A stretch of DNA of 64,000 nucleotides from RGIG6178 sp045118975 (GTDB taxonomy: Bacteria > Bacillota_I > Bacilli_A > RFN20 > DUOF01), in NCBI GenBank assembly GCA_045118975.1, contig JBGVCT010000016.1:1-64000 (forward strand). Direction: 5' to 3'. The notes under the pieces were generated by a model. The model was not told the DNA's origin, ran no database searches, and was given only the letters and a program-made list of their open reading frames with translations. The position numbers and the translations under genes are program-made. Below are positions 44,929 to 52,694 of the stretch, piece by piece. Every line of letters starts with the position of its first letter. Positions within the stretch are counted from its first letter, which is position 1.

Positions 44929-45555
44929 ATGAAGAAAGAAGAGTCTTTACAAAATGCATTCATAGATATGAGTTCTGAATTTTATGTTAATCATAGAAAA
45001 ATTTGTCGTGAGATCACGACTATTTTTAATGATGAAATAGTTCATTTTAAGCAACTTTTATTAGCTTTTAATGATGAACATGCATGCTTGCAACCTGAGC
45101 AAATAGATGGAGTAGTTCAAAAAGTAAAAGAAATATTTAATAATTCAAGAGTCATACTTGTTGAGGATTATGAAGTTAAGTTTTCAGAGAATGTTGAAGA
45201 GTTAACTCGTTCTATGTATGACTTTTTTGTTAAAAAACTAAATAATAAGAATCCTAAAAATCCTTCAAGAGAGATTAATGAAAGATTAAAAGAGATGTGT
45301 AAATTTGATTGCTTTTTAATTGAGGATAGGATTGAAGATGATTTAATTGATTTTGCAGGGGATTTTGGATATAGATATATTAATAGTGAAGCTGCACATG
45401 AAGACTTTAATAGAATTATAAGAAGTGTTAAATATTCACTTATATGTGACCTTAAAAAAGCAATAGCATCATCCATTGATGATAAGGAGAATATAACAAG
45501 TAGATATAACACTATTTATAAAGAAATTTTGAATCCTGAAAAATTAGCTAGATAA
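44929..45555 (+). CDS. Unrecognised 208-residue helical protein
   Basis: Not recognised. It is soluble, mostly helical and charged (DDEIVHFKQLLLAFNDEHACLQPEQIDGVVQKVKEIF), with a KNPSREINERLKEM segment and no membrane part. The start is ATG behind AGGGGTGA. It stands as a single gene between a divergent promoter region and its own terminator. Confidence 0.6.
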   Translation: MKKEESLQNAFIDMSSEFYVNHRKICREITTIFNDEIVHFKQLLLAFNDEHACLQPEQIDGVVQKVKEIFNNSRVILVEDYEVKFSENVEELTRSMYDFFVKKLNNKNPKNPSREINERLKEMCKFDCFLIEDRIEDDLIDFAGDFGYRYINSEAAHEDFNRIIRSVKYSLICDLKKAIASSIDDKENITSRYNTIYKEILNPEKLAR

Positions 45556-45579
45556 GACTCAAAACTGAGTCTTTTTTTT
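45554..45579 (+). terminator. Terminator after the 208-residue gene
   Basis: AAGACTCA/TGAGTCTT stem followed by T residues, starting at the stop codon. Confidence 0.88.
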
Positions 45580-45661
45580 AGAAAAATAAAAAAATATATT
45601 TAGACTAGATATTTTATAAAAAGTATGCTATTATACGAGCGTTGTAATTGGAGGTGTAATT

Positions 45662-45811
45662 ATGAGAGAAAATATAATATATCGTTGTAATGAATGTGGT
45701 GAAGAAAATTATATAGGTACAAAAGATAAAAAGAAGCACCCAGATAGAGTAGAAATTCAAAAATATTGTAAGCGTTGTCAAAAGAAAACAGCTCATAAAG
45801 AAAAGAAATAG
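45662..45811 (+). CDS. rpmG: Ribosomal protein bL33
   Basis: A 49-residue zinc-type L33: MRENIIYRCNECGEENYI ... VEIQKYCKRCQKKTAHKEKK, with the two CxxC pairs (CNEC, CKRC). It starts at ATG 45662 behind GGAGGTG and ends with TAG at 45809-45811. It stands as a single gene, preceded by an extended -10 box (TGC-TATTAT at 45626-45634) and followed by a short terminator. The antisense frame over it is a shadow. Confidence 0.93.
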   Translation: MRENIIYRCNECGEENYIGTKDKKKHPDRVEIQKYCKRCQKKTAHKEKK

Positions 45812-45832
45812 TCCTTTTTTGGACTTTTTTTA
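45810..45832 (+). terminator. Short terminator after rpmG
   Basis: AGTCC at 45810-45814 pairs with GGACT at 45821-45825 around a T-rich loop and is followed by T. Confidence 0.65.
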
Positions 45833-45868
45833 TTACCTTGAATGTTATAATAGGCAAGGAGGGATTTT

Positions 45869-46477
45869 ATGGAAGTTAAGATATTTAAATCAGGGTTACT
45901 ACAAACTAATACATATCTTGTTATCAAAGAAGATAATTGTTTAGTTATTGATCCAGCATTTGCTTATGATAAAATAACTCAATATGTTGATAAGCATAAA
46001 CTTAGGATGCTTGGTGTATTATTAACTCATGGACATTTTGACCATATAGCAGATGCCTCAGATATTGCGAATAAATATAATTGTAAAATATACATTGGTA
46101 AAAAAGATTTAGATATGATTTTTGACTCTACCTTAAATGGTTCTAAAAAGTATTTAAGAAAAGATATAGTTATCCCATCTTCTAGAGTTGCGGCTTTTGA
46201 TAAGGAAATAATAATGAGGTTAGATAACTTGCTTGTAGATGTTTTATTTACTCCAGGGCATAGCAAAGGATCTTGTTGTTATAGGATTGGAAATGAACTA
46301 TTTAGTGGAGATACCTTGCTTGAGGATGGTTTTGGTAGAGTTGATTTATATGGTGGTAGCCAAGATGAACTTGATAAGAGTTTAAAATATATTTTTAGTT
46401 TAAATAATGATACAATTGTTTTTCCAGGACATGGTGATGACACTACAATTGGGGAAGAAAGACAAAGGTATATATAA
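45869..46477 (+). CDS. MBL-fold metallo-hydrolase (glyoxalase II-like, YqgX type)
   Basis: A 202-residue metallo-beta-lactamase fold enzyme. The metal motif THGHFDHIAD (HxHxDH), FTPGHSKGSCCY, SGDTL and a final FPGHGDDTTIGEE are all present. Family members hydrolyse thioesters such as S-lactoylglutathione or bacillithiol analogues. The start is ATG behind AGGAGGG. It could equally be a general thioesterase. Confidence 0.9.
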   Translation: MEVKIFKSGLLQTNTYLVIKEDNCLVIDPAFAYDKITQYVDKHKLRMLGVLLTHGHFDHIADASDIANKYNCKIYIGKKDLDMIFDSTLNGSKKYLRKDIVIPSSRVAAFDKEIIMRLDNLLVDVLFTPGHSKGSCCYRIGNELFSGDTLLEDGFGRVDLYGGSQDELDKSLKYIFSLNNDTIVFPGHGDDTTIGEERQRYI

Positions 46478-46511
46478 TATATAAAAGTAAATACTATTAT
46501 TAGTGATGAAT

Positions 46512-46868
46512 ATGAAAAACATAATTTATGTGTTGCTAGTAATAGTATTTTTTAATTGCTCTTTTTTAACTCTTTATTATCTTAAGATATTTTCTAATTT
46601 AGGATTAAATAATTTATTTTTAATAAATATTGGTGTTTTGTTTGTTAGTTATTTATATTCGCTTATTTACTATAGATTTTTCTTGCTCAAATTTAACTTT
46701 ATTTTTATTTCTTTTGTTGGGGGAATTTTGGGTTTGGTATCTCTTTTGTTTTTTAAAAACATGAATTTAGAAGAAACTTTGTTTATAGTTACATTTTCTT
46801 CCTTTGCTCTTACCTTTTTAAGCTATAGCATTTATTTTGAAAATAAAAAAGAGCTTGTGTTTAAATAG
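46512..46868 (+). CDS. Small membrane protein with four spans
   Basis: About 118 residues. Four hydrophobic segments are visible (IIYVLLVIVFFNC, FLINIGVLFVSYLYSLIYY, FIFISFVGGILGLVSLLFF, FIVTFSSFALTFLSYSI). Not recognised. The start is uncertain: ATG 46512 is spaced correctly from AGTGAT, while ATG 46506 is also in frame. It precedes gerW. Confidence 0.55.
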   Translation: MKNIIYVLLVIVFFNCSFLTLYYLKIFSNLGLNNLFLINIGVLFVSYLYSLIYYRFFLLKFNFIFISFVGGILGLVSLLFFKNMNLEETLFIVTFSSFALTFLSYSIYFENKKELVFK

Positions 46869-46905
46869 AAAAAATTAGTAAAGAATATAAATAGAGGTGA
46901 TATTT

Positions 46906-47307
46906 ATCAAAAATAATCCAATTAATAGTTTACTTGATATTTCTTTAGATAACATTGCTAGAATGGTGGATATAAATAAGGTGATAGGGACTCCAATGAG
47001 GGTTGGGGAAGATGATGTTGTTATTCCGGTTTCTAGAGTTGTTTTTGGCTTTGGTGCTGGTGGTAGTGAATTTAGCACAAAAAGCGCTAGTAAAGCTTAT
47101 GATTTAGAACTTAGTGAGGAACTATTTCCTTTTGGTGGAGGAAGTGGAGGGGGAATTAATATTGCACCTGTTGCTTTTTTACATATAAAGAAAGGGAATA
47201 TGGAAATATTGAATATTAATAAAGATTCTTCCATTTTAGATAAGATGTTTGAAATAGGTAAAGATTTATTAATAAATGAACCTGGTTTAGATAGTAAAAA
47301 GAAATAA
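46906..47307 (+). CDS. gerW: GerW/YtfJ-family sporulation protein, non-standard start
   Basis: About 134 residues. The YtfJ/GerW pattern is clear: NPINSLLDISLDNIARMVDINKVIGTP, VIPVSRVVFGFGAGGSEF, and LFPFGGGSGGGINIAPVAFLHI. GerW is needed for spore germination in Bacillus, where ytfJ also lies near ackA. The ribosome site AGAGGTGAT ends at 46901, and an ATC codon occupies 46906, where ATG would be expected. The only usual start, GTG 46897, is part of that ribosome site. No ATG occurs until inside the conserved domain. I placed the start at ATC, as the better-spaced choice. Confidence 0.75.
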   Translation: MKNNPINSLLDISLDNIARMVDINKVIGTPMRVGEDDVVIPVSRVVFGFGAGGSEFSTKSASKAYDLELSEELFPFGGGSGGGINIAPVAFLHIKKGNMEILNINKDSSILDKMFEIGKDLLINEPGLDSKKK

Positions 47308-47313
47308 ACATTC

Positions 47314-47342
47314 TTGAATATTTATCTCATATTAATTAAAAT
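47314..47342 (+). promoter_or_regulatory. Promoter of ackA
   Basis: TTGAAT at 47314-47319 and TAAAAT at 47337-47342 with a 17-base spacer, 29 bases before the ackA start. Confidence 0.7.
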
Positions 47343-47371
47343 GTATAGGTAAATATTTAGGGGGAATGAAA

Positions 47372-48559
47372 ATGACAAAAATAATGGCTGTTAATGCAGG
47401 AAGTTCGTCTTTAAAATTCCAATTATTTGCTATGCCAGAAGAGAATGTTTTAGTATCTGGAGTAGTTGAAAGAATCGGATTTGAAGATGCATATTTTACT
47501 ATCAAGGTAAATGGAGAAAAAAATAAAAGTGTATTACCAATTAAAGATCATAAGCAAGCTGTAGAAATGTTACTTGCTGCTTTAATTGATTATAAAATAG
47601 TTGAAACTTTAGATGAGATTAAGGGTGTTGGACACAGAGTAGTAAATGGTGGAGACTTATTCCCTGAATCAATTAAAGTTGAAGGCGATGTAATTGCTAG
47701 ATTAGAGACTATCAATGATTTAGCACCTTTACATAACCCACCTGCAATTGTAGGTTATAGAGCATTTGCTAGTGCTTTACCAGAGGCTGGACATGTACTA
47801 GTATTTGATACATCTTTCTATGTAAATATGCCAGAAGTATCATATATTTATCCAGTACCATATGAATGGTATACAGAATACTCAGTAAGAAAGTATGGAG
47901 CTCATGGTACTAACCATAAGTTTATCGCTAAAGAAGCTAGAAATTTCTTAAATCTTGGTGAAGATGCTAAGATTATTACTTGTCATATTGGTAATGGTGC
48001 TTCAATTAGTGCTATTAAAGGAGATAAGTGTATAGATACATCTATGGGATTAACTCCATTAGCTGGTGTTATGATGGGTACTAGAAGTGGAGATATTGAT
48101 CCTGCTGTTATTAAATACATTTGTGAACAAACAGGTAAGAGTGTAGCTGAGGTAACTAATGATTTAAATAAGAAATCAGGATTACTTGGTGTAAGTGGTG
48201 TTAGTAGTGACTCTAGAGATGTAGAAAATGCTGCTAATGAGGGAAATAAGAGAGCAATTTTAGCTCAACAGCTTCAAATTAAGACAATTCTAGATTACAT
48301 TGGTAGTTATTATGTAAGACTAGGAGGATGCGATGCAATTGTATTCTCTGCAGGACTTGGAGAAAATAATATTGCTATGAGAAAGGCAATTTGTGAAAAT
48401 CTTAATGCTTCATTAGGAGTAGTTGTTGATGATGAAAGAAATAATGTAAGAGGAGAAACTAGAGTAATTAGTGCCGATGAATCTAAAGTTAAGGTTATGA
48501 TAATTCCTGCTAATGAAGAGTTGGTAATTGCTAGAGACACTGCTAGATTATTAGGCTAA
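47372..48559 (+). CDS. ackA: Acetate kinase
   Basis: A 395-residue ASKHA-fold kinase starting at ATG 47372, correctly spaced from AGGGGGA (an ATG six bases earlier lies too close). Motifs: NAGSSSLKFQLF, GHRVVNGGDLF, VFDTSFY, GAHGTNHKFIAKEA, CHIGNGASISAI, and GVMMGTRSGDIDP. It makes ATP and acetate from acetyl phosphate in fermentation. Followed by nrnA after four bases. Confidence 0.97.
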   Translation: MTKIMAVNAGSSSLKFQLFAMPEENVLVSGVVERIGFEDAYFTIKVNGEKNKSVLPIKDHKQAVEMLLAALIDYKIVETLDEIKGVGHRVVNGGDLFPESIKVEGDVIARLETINDLAPLHNPPAIVGYRAFASALPEAGHVLVFDTSFYVNMPEVSYIYPVPYEWYTEYSVRKYGAHGTNHKFIAKEARNFLNLGEDAKIITCHIGNGASISAIKGDKCIDTSMGLTPLAGVMMGTRSGDIDPAVIKYICEQTGKSVAEVTNDLNKKSGLLGVSGVSSDSRDVENAANEGNKRAILAQQLQIKTILDYIGSYYVRLGGCDAIVFSAGLGENNIAMRKAICENLNASLGVVVDDERNNVRGETRVISADESKVKVMIIPANEELVIARDTARLLG

Positions 48560-48563
48560 TAGT

Positions 48564-49514
48564 ATGGATAAGTCTATAAAACAAATTTTAAATAAAATTA
48601 AAGAATTTGATACTATTGTTATTGCAAGACATAAAAACAGTGATATGGATGCTTTAGGGGCACAATTTGCACTTAAAGAGTGGATTAAAATAAATTTTGC
48701 AAATAAGAATGTATATTGTATAGGCGAGAATCATCAAAAATATACCACTAAGGGGTTTATACCTCTTAGTGATACATTTGATGGTAATGGCCCTTTTTTA
48801 GGTATTTGCTTAGATGTTAATACTATTGATAGAGTGGCCGGAGAAGAAGTATTCAAAAATGCTAATTATAAGATATGTATAGATCATCATCATTATAGTG
48901 AGAATAACGAATTTGATTTAGTATACATCGATGATAAAAGTAGTGCATGTTGTGAAATTCTTGCTGATATTTTAATTTCATATAAAAAGAAGATGACCTC
49001 TTTAATATGTAAATATTTATATGCAGGATTATCATCAGATAGTGGAAATTTTTATTATCCTAGCACAACTCCTAAAACCCTTGAATTAGCGTCTAAACTA
49101 ATGAAAATAGGGGATTTTAACCCATATAATGAAATACATATGATAGTGGGTATGAGAACATTAAAAGATTTAGAAATAACAAATTATCTTTTTTCTAAGA
49201 TAGTGTTAGATAAAGATGGTTTTGCTTATTTTGAAAATAGTTTAAAGGATTTAGAGAATTTAGCAGTTACTGCAAGTTTTGCAAATGAAAAAATTGCTGA
49301 ATTTAATAAAGTAGAAGAGATTAAAATCTTTTTAGCTGCTAGTGAATGTGAGGATCATACATTTAGATGCTCTTTGCGTAGTAAGAATATTTCTATAGTA
49401 GAAATAGCAAGAAAATATGGTGGTGGGGGACATAATTTCGCTTCTGGCATCAAATCTGTATCAAAAGAAAATCTAGAAAAAATGAAGCTAGAATTGATAA
49501 ATTTAACGAAATAA
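48564..49514 (+). CDS. nrnA: DHH/DHHA1 phosphoesterase, NrnA-type
   Basis: A 316-residue DHH-family enzyme that degrades nanoRNA and dephosphorylates pAp. Visible motifs: RHKNSDMDALGAQ (metal Asp), CIDHHHYSEN (DHH), LYAGLSSDSGNFYYPSTT, and the C-terminal DHHA1 GGGGHNFASGIKS. Length and order are normal. It starts four bases after ackA, and no strong terminator separates it from the tRNA promoter. Confidence 0.9.
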   Translation: MDKSIKQILNKIKEFDTIVIARHKNSDMDALGAQFALKEWIKINFANKNVYCIGENHQKYTTKGFIPLSDTFDGNGPFLGICLDVNTIDRVAGEEVFKNANYKICIDHHHYSENNEFDLVYIDDKSSACCEILADILISYKKKMTSLICKYLYAGLSSDSGNFYYPSTTPKTLELASKLMKIGDFNPYNEIHMIVGMRTLKDLEITNYLFSKIVLDKDGFAYFENSLKDLENLAVTASFANEKIAEFNKVEEIKIFLAASECEDHTFRCSLRSKNISIVEIARKYGGGGHNFASGIKSVSKENLEKMKLELINLTK

Positions 49515-49577
49515 AAAATTAAATTTTGCAATGAAAAAAAATATTAAAAAAAGTATAAAAAAAATTGATATTCTGTG

Positions 49578-49606
49578 TTGACATGGGTACTTTTTAATGA
49601 TAGAAT
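49578..49606 (+). promoter_or_regulatory. Promoter of the tRNA operon
   Basis: TTGACA at 49578-49583 and TAGAAT at 49601-49606 with a 17-base spacer, about 20 bases before the first tRNA. Confidence 0.88.
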
Positions 49607-49626
49607 ACAAGAGCATTGCAAAAAAT

Positions 49627-49703
<77 letters not shown>

Positions 49704-49723
49704 TTAAATTTGTAAATGTATTT

Positions 49724-49799
49724 GCCAAGTTAGCTCAGTCGGTAGAGCAATCGGCTGTTAACCGATCGGTCGTAGGTTCGAGTCCTATACTTGGCGCCA
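49724..49799 (+). tRNA. tRNA-Asn (GTT)
   Basis: Acceptor GCCAAGT/ACTTGGC, discriminator G, anticodon GTT at 49757-49759, CCA encoded. Confidence 0.95.
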
Positions 49800-49804
49800 C
49801 TATT

Positions 49805-49881
49805 GGCCTTTTGGAGAAGCGGCTTAACTCACATCCCTTTCACGGATGCATTCACGGGTTCGAATCCCGTAAAGGTCACCA
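49805..49881 (+). tRNA. tRNA-Glu (TTC)
   Basis: Acceptor GGCCTTT/AAAGGTC, anticodon stem CATCC/GGATG with TTC at 49839-49841, T arm GGGTTCGAATCCC, CCA encoded. Confidence 0.93.
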
Positions 49882-49889
49882 TATTTAGT

Positions 49890-49965
<76 letters not shown>

Positions 49966-49975
49966 TTTTATTTAA

Positions 49976-50058
49976 GGGGCTATGGCGGAACTGGTAGACG
50001 CGCCAGACTTAGAATCTGGTGAGAGATCGTGGGAGTTCGAGTCTCCCTAGCCCCACCA
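49976..50058 (+). tRNA. tRNA-Leu (TAG), integration target
   Basis: Acceptor GGGGCTA/TAGCCCC, anticodon stem CCAGA/TCTGG with TAG, a long class II variable arm, CCA encoded. Its 3' end is the attL repeat of the element at 50043-63364; the gene remains intact. Confidence 0.95.
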
Positions 50059-50059
50059 A
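50043..50059 (+). repeat. attL core repeat
   Basis: The 17-base sequence CTCCCTAGCCCCACCAA at the tRNA-Leu 3' end is identical to the copy at 63348-63364. Confidence 0.9.
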
Positions 50060-50073
50060 TATCTTAAAAAATG

Positions 50074-50105
50074 CGATTGGAATTGACTTTTCAATCGTTT
50101 TTTTA
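50074..50105 (+). terminator. Element-borne terminator right after tRNA-Leu
   Basis: CGATTG at 50074-50079 pairs with CAATCG at 50092-50097, extended by A/T pairs, and is followed by seven T. It ends the tRNA operon in the integrated state and comes from the element side of attL. Confidence 0.8.
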
Positions 50106-50111
50106 TGCTCG

Positions 50112-50162
50112 TGAGAACACTTTGAGAACACTTTTTTAAAAAATGTTTTTTTGTGAGAACAT
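50112..50162 (+). repeat. Putative integrase arm-type sites, left end
   Basis: Three copies of TGAGAACA(C/T) start at 50112, 50123 and 50154; the first two are 11 bases apart. Matching copies lie at the right end (63215, 63226). Confidence 0.65.
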
Positions 50163-50267
50163 TTTGGAATATTTTATGAGACTTTTATAAGTCTCTTTTT
50201 CTATGACATAATTCGACAAATTTCGGGAAAATCGAACGCTTTTGATAAAAATAAAAAAGATGATATG

Positions 50268-51365
50268 CTAGTTCATCATATCATCTAATCTATTTACTAT
50301 TTCTTGTTGGTTAGTTGGGAATAAGTGAGAATAAACATCTAATGTAGTAGAAACATCTTGGTGACCTAATCTTTCAGATATAAATATAGGTGTTATTCCC
50401 ATATTAATAAGTAAACTTGCATGAGAGTGTCTGAAGTCATGAATTCTTATTTGTTTAACTCCAGCTTCTTTACATTTCTTGTTTTTATATCTTTCAAGAG
50501 ATGTTTCACTTATTGGTTTGATACCACCAAAGACAAAATATTGTTCTGTTAAACCAGGGAAACTCTTTTCTTGCCATATTCTATATTCATTTAGTATCAA
50601 TAATAGTTTTTGTGGTAAATCAATAGTTCTAACTCCTTTAGATGTCTTAGGTGCTGTCAGGGTGTATGTGGTGTTATTTTCTTTATGTTTTTGTGTTATG
50701 GTTTTTGTTATTCTGATATATTTGCTAAATCTATTAATATCTTCCCATGTTAGAGCTAAAGCTTCGCCTTTTCTCATTCCTGTGTAGTAAAGCAAGTTGA
50801 ACAAAGTGTATTGTAAAATATCACCTTCACAGCATTTGATAAAATTATTGAACTCTTCTGGAGTCCATATAAGCATTATATTTTTAACTACTGAAGTGTT
50901 TTTTATATATCCAACAGCTTTTACAGGGTTATAGTTGATGTTATAGAATTTATCGGCATATTCGTATATATCTTTAAGTAGCCCTGTGATTTTATTTACT
51001 CTTCCTATTGTAACGTTAGAACGTTTAATTGCATTTTGCCAATTTAAAACGTCATTGTTTGTGATCCTTTGAGGATATTTTTCTCCAAAGTAACCACGAA
51101 TGTATTTGTCGATAACAATTTTTTTGCCATATATGGTAGCTATTTTGTATTTGTTTTCTATAAATTTTAAATATTCGTCGCACAGTTGATTCATTGTAAC
51201 TCGTTTTAAAGATTCTAATTCATATTCTACTTGTGCTTCAGCTTGCTGTGCTTCTTTCTTTGTTTTGAAACCTCTTTTTGCAAGAAATACATTTTTACCA
51301 CTTGCATCTTTCACTCGTTTTCTGTAATACCATGTATTTCTTTTCTCATCTTTGTGGACTGACAT
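50268..51365 (-). CDS. int: Tyrosine integrase (Tn916-like family)
   Basis: A 365-residue site-specific recombinase. The N-terminus (NTWYYRKRVKDASGKNVFLAKRGFKTKKEA) is an arm-binding domain, a SAM-like core-binding domain spans about 55-165, and the catalytic domain shows Arg in TGMRKGEAL (about 195), H-x-x-R in HDFRHSHASLL (about 306-309), GHQDVSTT and the nucleophile Tyr in LDVYSHL (about 345). It starts at ATG 51365 behind AGGAG and ends near attL. It should integrate and excise the element at the tRNA-Leu site. Confidence 0.95.
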   Translation of the reverse strand: MSVHKDEKRNTWYYRKRVKDASGKNVFLAKRGFKTKKEAQQAEAQVEYELESLKRVTMNQLCDEYLKFIENKYKIATIYGKKIVIDKYIRGYFGEKYPQRITNNDVLNWQNAIKRSNVTIGRVNKITGLLKDIYEYADKFYNINYNPVKAVGYIKNTSVVKNIMLIWTPEEFNNFIKCCEGDILQYTLFNLLYYTGMRKGEALALTWEDINRFSKYIRITKTITQKHKENNTTYTLTAPKTSKGVRTIDLPQKLLLILNEYRIWQEKSFPGLTEQYFVFGGIKPISETSLERYKNKKCKEAGVKQIRIHDFRHSHASLLINMGITPIFISERLGHQDVSTTLDVYSHLFPTNQQEIVNRLDDMMN

Positions 51366-51399
51366 AATAATCGCTCCTTTCTATTGAATGTGTATTTTC

Positions 51400-51428
51400 T
51401 TGTATTAATCGAAGAAAATTGATAGAAT
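51400..51428 (+). promoter_or_regulatory. Candidate promoter of the small RNA
   Basis: TTGTAT at 51400-51405 and TAGAAT at 51423-51428 with a 17-base spacer, placing transcription start near 51435. Confidence 0.5.
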
Positions 51429-51432
51429 AAGA

Positions 51433-51518
51433 GCATGGAAAAAGGTCTAGATGATTGCTGGTCATATAAGATTAATTATCCATGCGGCAAGTAGGGTGGT
51501 AGCTACTTGCTTTTTTTT
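51433..51518 (+). ncRNA. Predicted structured antisense RNA of the element
   Basis: No coding frame of useful length exists here. GCATGGA at 51433-51439 pairs with TCCATGC at 51479-51485, closing a 39-base loop, and a rho-independent terminator follows directly (GCAAGTAG at 51487-51494 with CTACTTGC at 51503-51510, then eight T). Within the loop, bases 51452-51469 are perfectly complementary to 52403-52420, which covers the ATG of the DUF3173-like gene. The shape, a loop-exposed antisense segment plus terminator, is that of a regulatory RNA. The match could instead be a protein-binding inverted repeat. Confidence 0.6.
51487..51518 (+). terminator. Terminator of the predicted small RNA
   Basis: GCAAGTAG/CTACTTGC 8-bp stem with eight T on the plus strand. 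Neighbouring genes are on the minus strand, so it needs a separate plus-strand transcript. Confidence 0.8.
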
Positions 51519-52179
51519 ATTTATTTTCTTCTTTTAGTTTTCTAATGAACTCGATATCATCTTCATTCATTAGAAGTGTATCTTCTTCAGAATTCATTAA
51601 TGATTTTAGATAATCTGTTCCAAACATTGTCTCTTTTAAGCGTTGTTCGATATTTAACTCTTCAACTTCATTAAGACTTAATGCTTTTACGTAGTCTAAT
51701 AAACTCAAGAGTTGAGAGTAAATCATTGTTTTTGTTGGTGCATCAACTTTCTTAAAGTTTAGGTAGTTCTTTATATTATAAGTTAGGTCAAGAATGTCAT
51801 CTTCGATTTCTTTCATTGCTCCTAACGAATTATAAGGTCGTCCTAACCTTAAGAAATCTCCGCCTTCAAGTGCAACAAAGAATGTGTATGGTAGATCTAA
51901 TGCACAAATGATTTTACTTAAATCATCTGTAGACATTCTTCTTTGTCTTGAAAGCCATAGTGTCATGGTAGAGGGAGATACTCCAACTTTCTTAGCTAAA
52001 TCCTTTTTAGACATGTCTCTGATTTTCATGGCAATATTAATTCTTTCTATAACGAATTCGATAAATCCATCTTCTTGCCCCATACCAGTAGCGTCTAACA
52101 ACATTGCTTGTCTATCAACGTGAGTTAGAATAGCAGAACAAATTAGCTTCTTTTCATCACCTTTATAAAAGTAATCCAT
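51517..52179 (-). CDS. XRE-family repressor of the element
   Basis: A 220-residue regulator starting at ATG 52179 behind AGGAGGT; the 30-residue upstream extension has no ribosome site. A helix-turn-helix of XRE type lies at about residues 45-95 (MSKKDLAKKVGVSPSTMTLWLSRQRRMSTDDLSKIICAL). The N- and C-terminal parts are unrecognised, with no LexA-like peptidase motif seen. It is divergent from the DUF3173-like gene and probably controls the early promoter between them. Confidence 0.85.
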   Translation of the reverse strand: MDYFYKGDEKKLICSAILTHVDRQAMLLDATGMGQEDGFIEFVIERINIAMKIRDMSKKDLAKKVGVSPSTMTLWLSRQRRMSTDDLSKIICALDLPYTFFVALEGGDFLRLGRPYNSLGAMKEIEDDILDLTYNIKNYLNFKKVDAPTKTMIYSQLLSLLDYVKALSLNEVEELNIEQRLKETMFGTDYLKSLMNSEEDTLLMNEDDIEFIRKLKEENK

Positions 52180-52306
52180 ATTATACCTCCTGACATTTTT
52201 TACTATATCATGGAATTTTAAAAAAATAAATAGTTTTTTGAGAAAATATTTACAAGTAGTAAAAAACAAGATAAATTTATATGCAAGAAAGGAGGAATTA
52301 TTTTCT

Positions 52307-52345
52307 GTGCGTAAAGAAATGATACAAAATGAGACACCTGATTGA
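52307..52345 (+). CDS. Possible 12-codon leader peptide
   Basis: GTG 52307 lies behind a strong AGGAGG (52290-52297) and opens MRKEMIQNETPD followed by TGA, ending just before the TTGACA promoter. Spacing is long and there is no proof of translation. Confidence 0.2.
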   Translation: MRKEMIQNETPD

Positions 52346-52385
52346 TTGACATTATATATGAAAATGGTAAATAATCAGAATCAGG
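52337..52385 (+). promoter_or_regulatory. Early promoter of the element flanked by inverted operator-like repeats
   Basis: TTGACA at 52346-52351 and an extended -10 TGG-TAAATA at 52365-52373 precede the DUF3173-like gene. CCTGATTGATT at 52337-52347 and AATCAGAATCAGG at 52373-52385 are inverted copies on either side of the promoter, fitting dimer sites for the divergent repressor. Confidence 0.6.
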
Positions 52386-52406
52386 AAAGGGGAGAATTGA
52401 TGTTAT

Positions 52407-52694
52407 ATGACCAGCAATCAAGAAAAAGAGAAGATTATTCTAAAAAGTAGTTTGACAAGAAAGGATATTATAGTTTTAACGGGATTAAACTATAAGGCAG
52501 TAACTAAGATATTCTTAAATATGAGAGAATCTATTTTAAAGAAACTTAGAAAAGATGATCCTGACTTTGAGTTCTACAATGTAAAGTATATTCCTACCAC
52601 GTATGCTTTACCTTACTTGAAGAAGTATGGAGTAGAAAGAGAAGTTATCTTGCTAAATGCTGACAGAGAAAGAAGTATTGTTATTGAACAATAG
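52407..52694 (+). CDS. DUF3173-like DNA-binding protein (candidate excisionase)
   Basis: A 95-residue basic protein: SLTRKDIIVLTGLNYKAVTKIFLNMRESILKKL ... FYNVKYIPTTYALPYLKKYGV. This follows DUF3173 (T-x-x-D-L-x-x-x-G ... IIRxxK ... FYxNxxxxxVPxxxVxxLL), a helix-turn-helix family usually beside integrases of Tn916-like elements. A role in excision or early control is inferred. It starts at ATG 52407 behind AGGGGAG. The start region is the target of the complementary RNA at 51433-51518. Confidence 0.65.
   Translation: MTSNQEKEKIILKSSLTRKDIIVLTGLNYKAVTKIFLNMRESILKKLRKDDPDFEFYNVKYIPTTYALPYLKKYGVEREVILLNADRERSIVIEQ

Noticed and set aside
44817..44963. Longer N-terminus for the YqfT-like gene
   Set aside because: There is no ribosome site at 44963, and the extension would overlap the promoter and start of the divergent gene. 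ATG 44816 has GAAGGTGAT before it.
45660..45857. Minus-strand frames over 45614-45857
   Set aside because: They lie antisense to rpmG, a clear bL33 gene with its own ribosome site and terminator.
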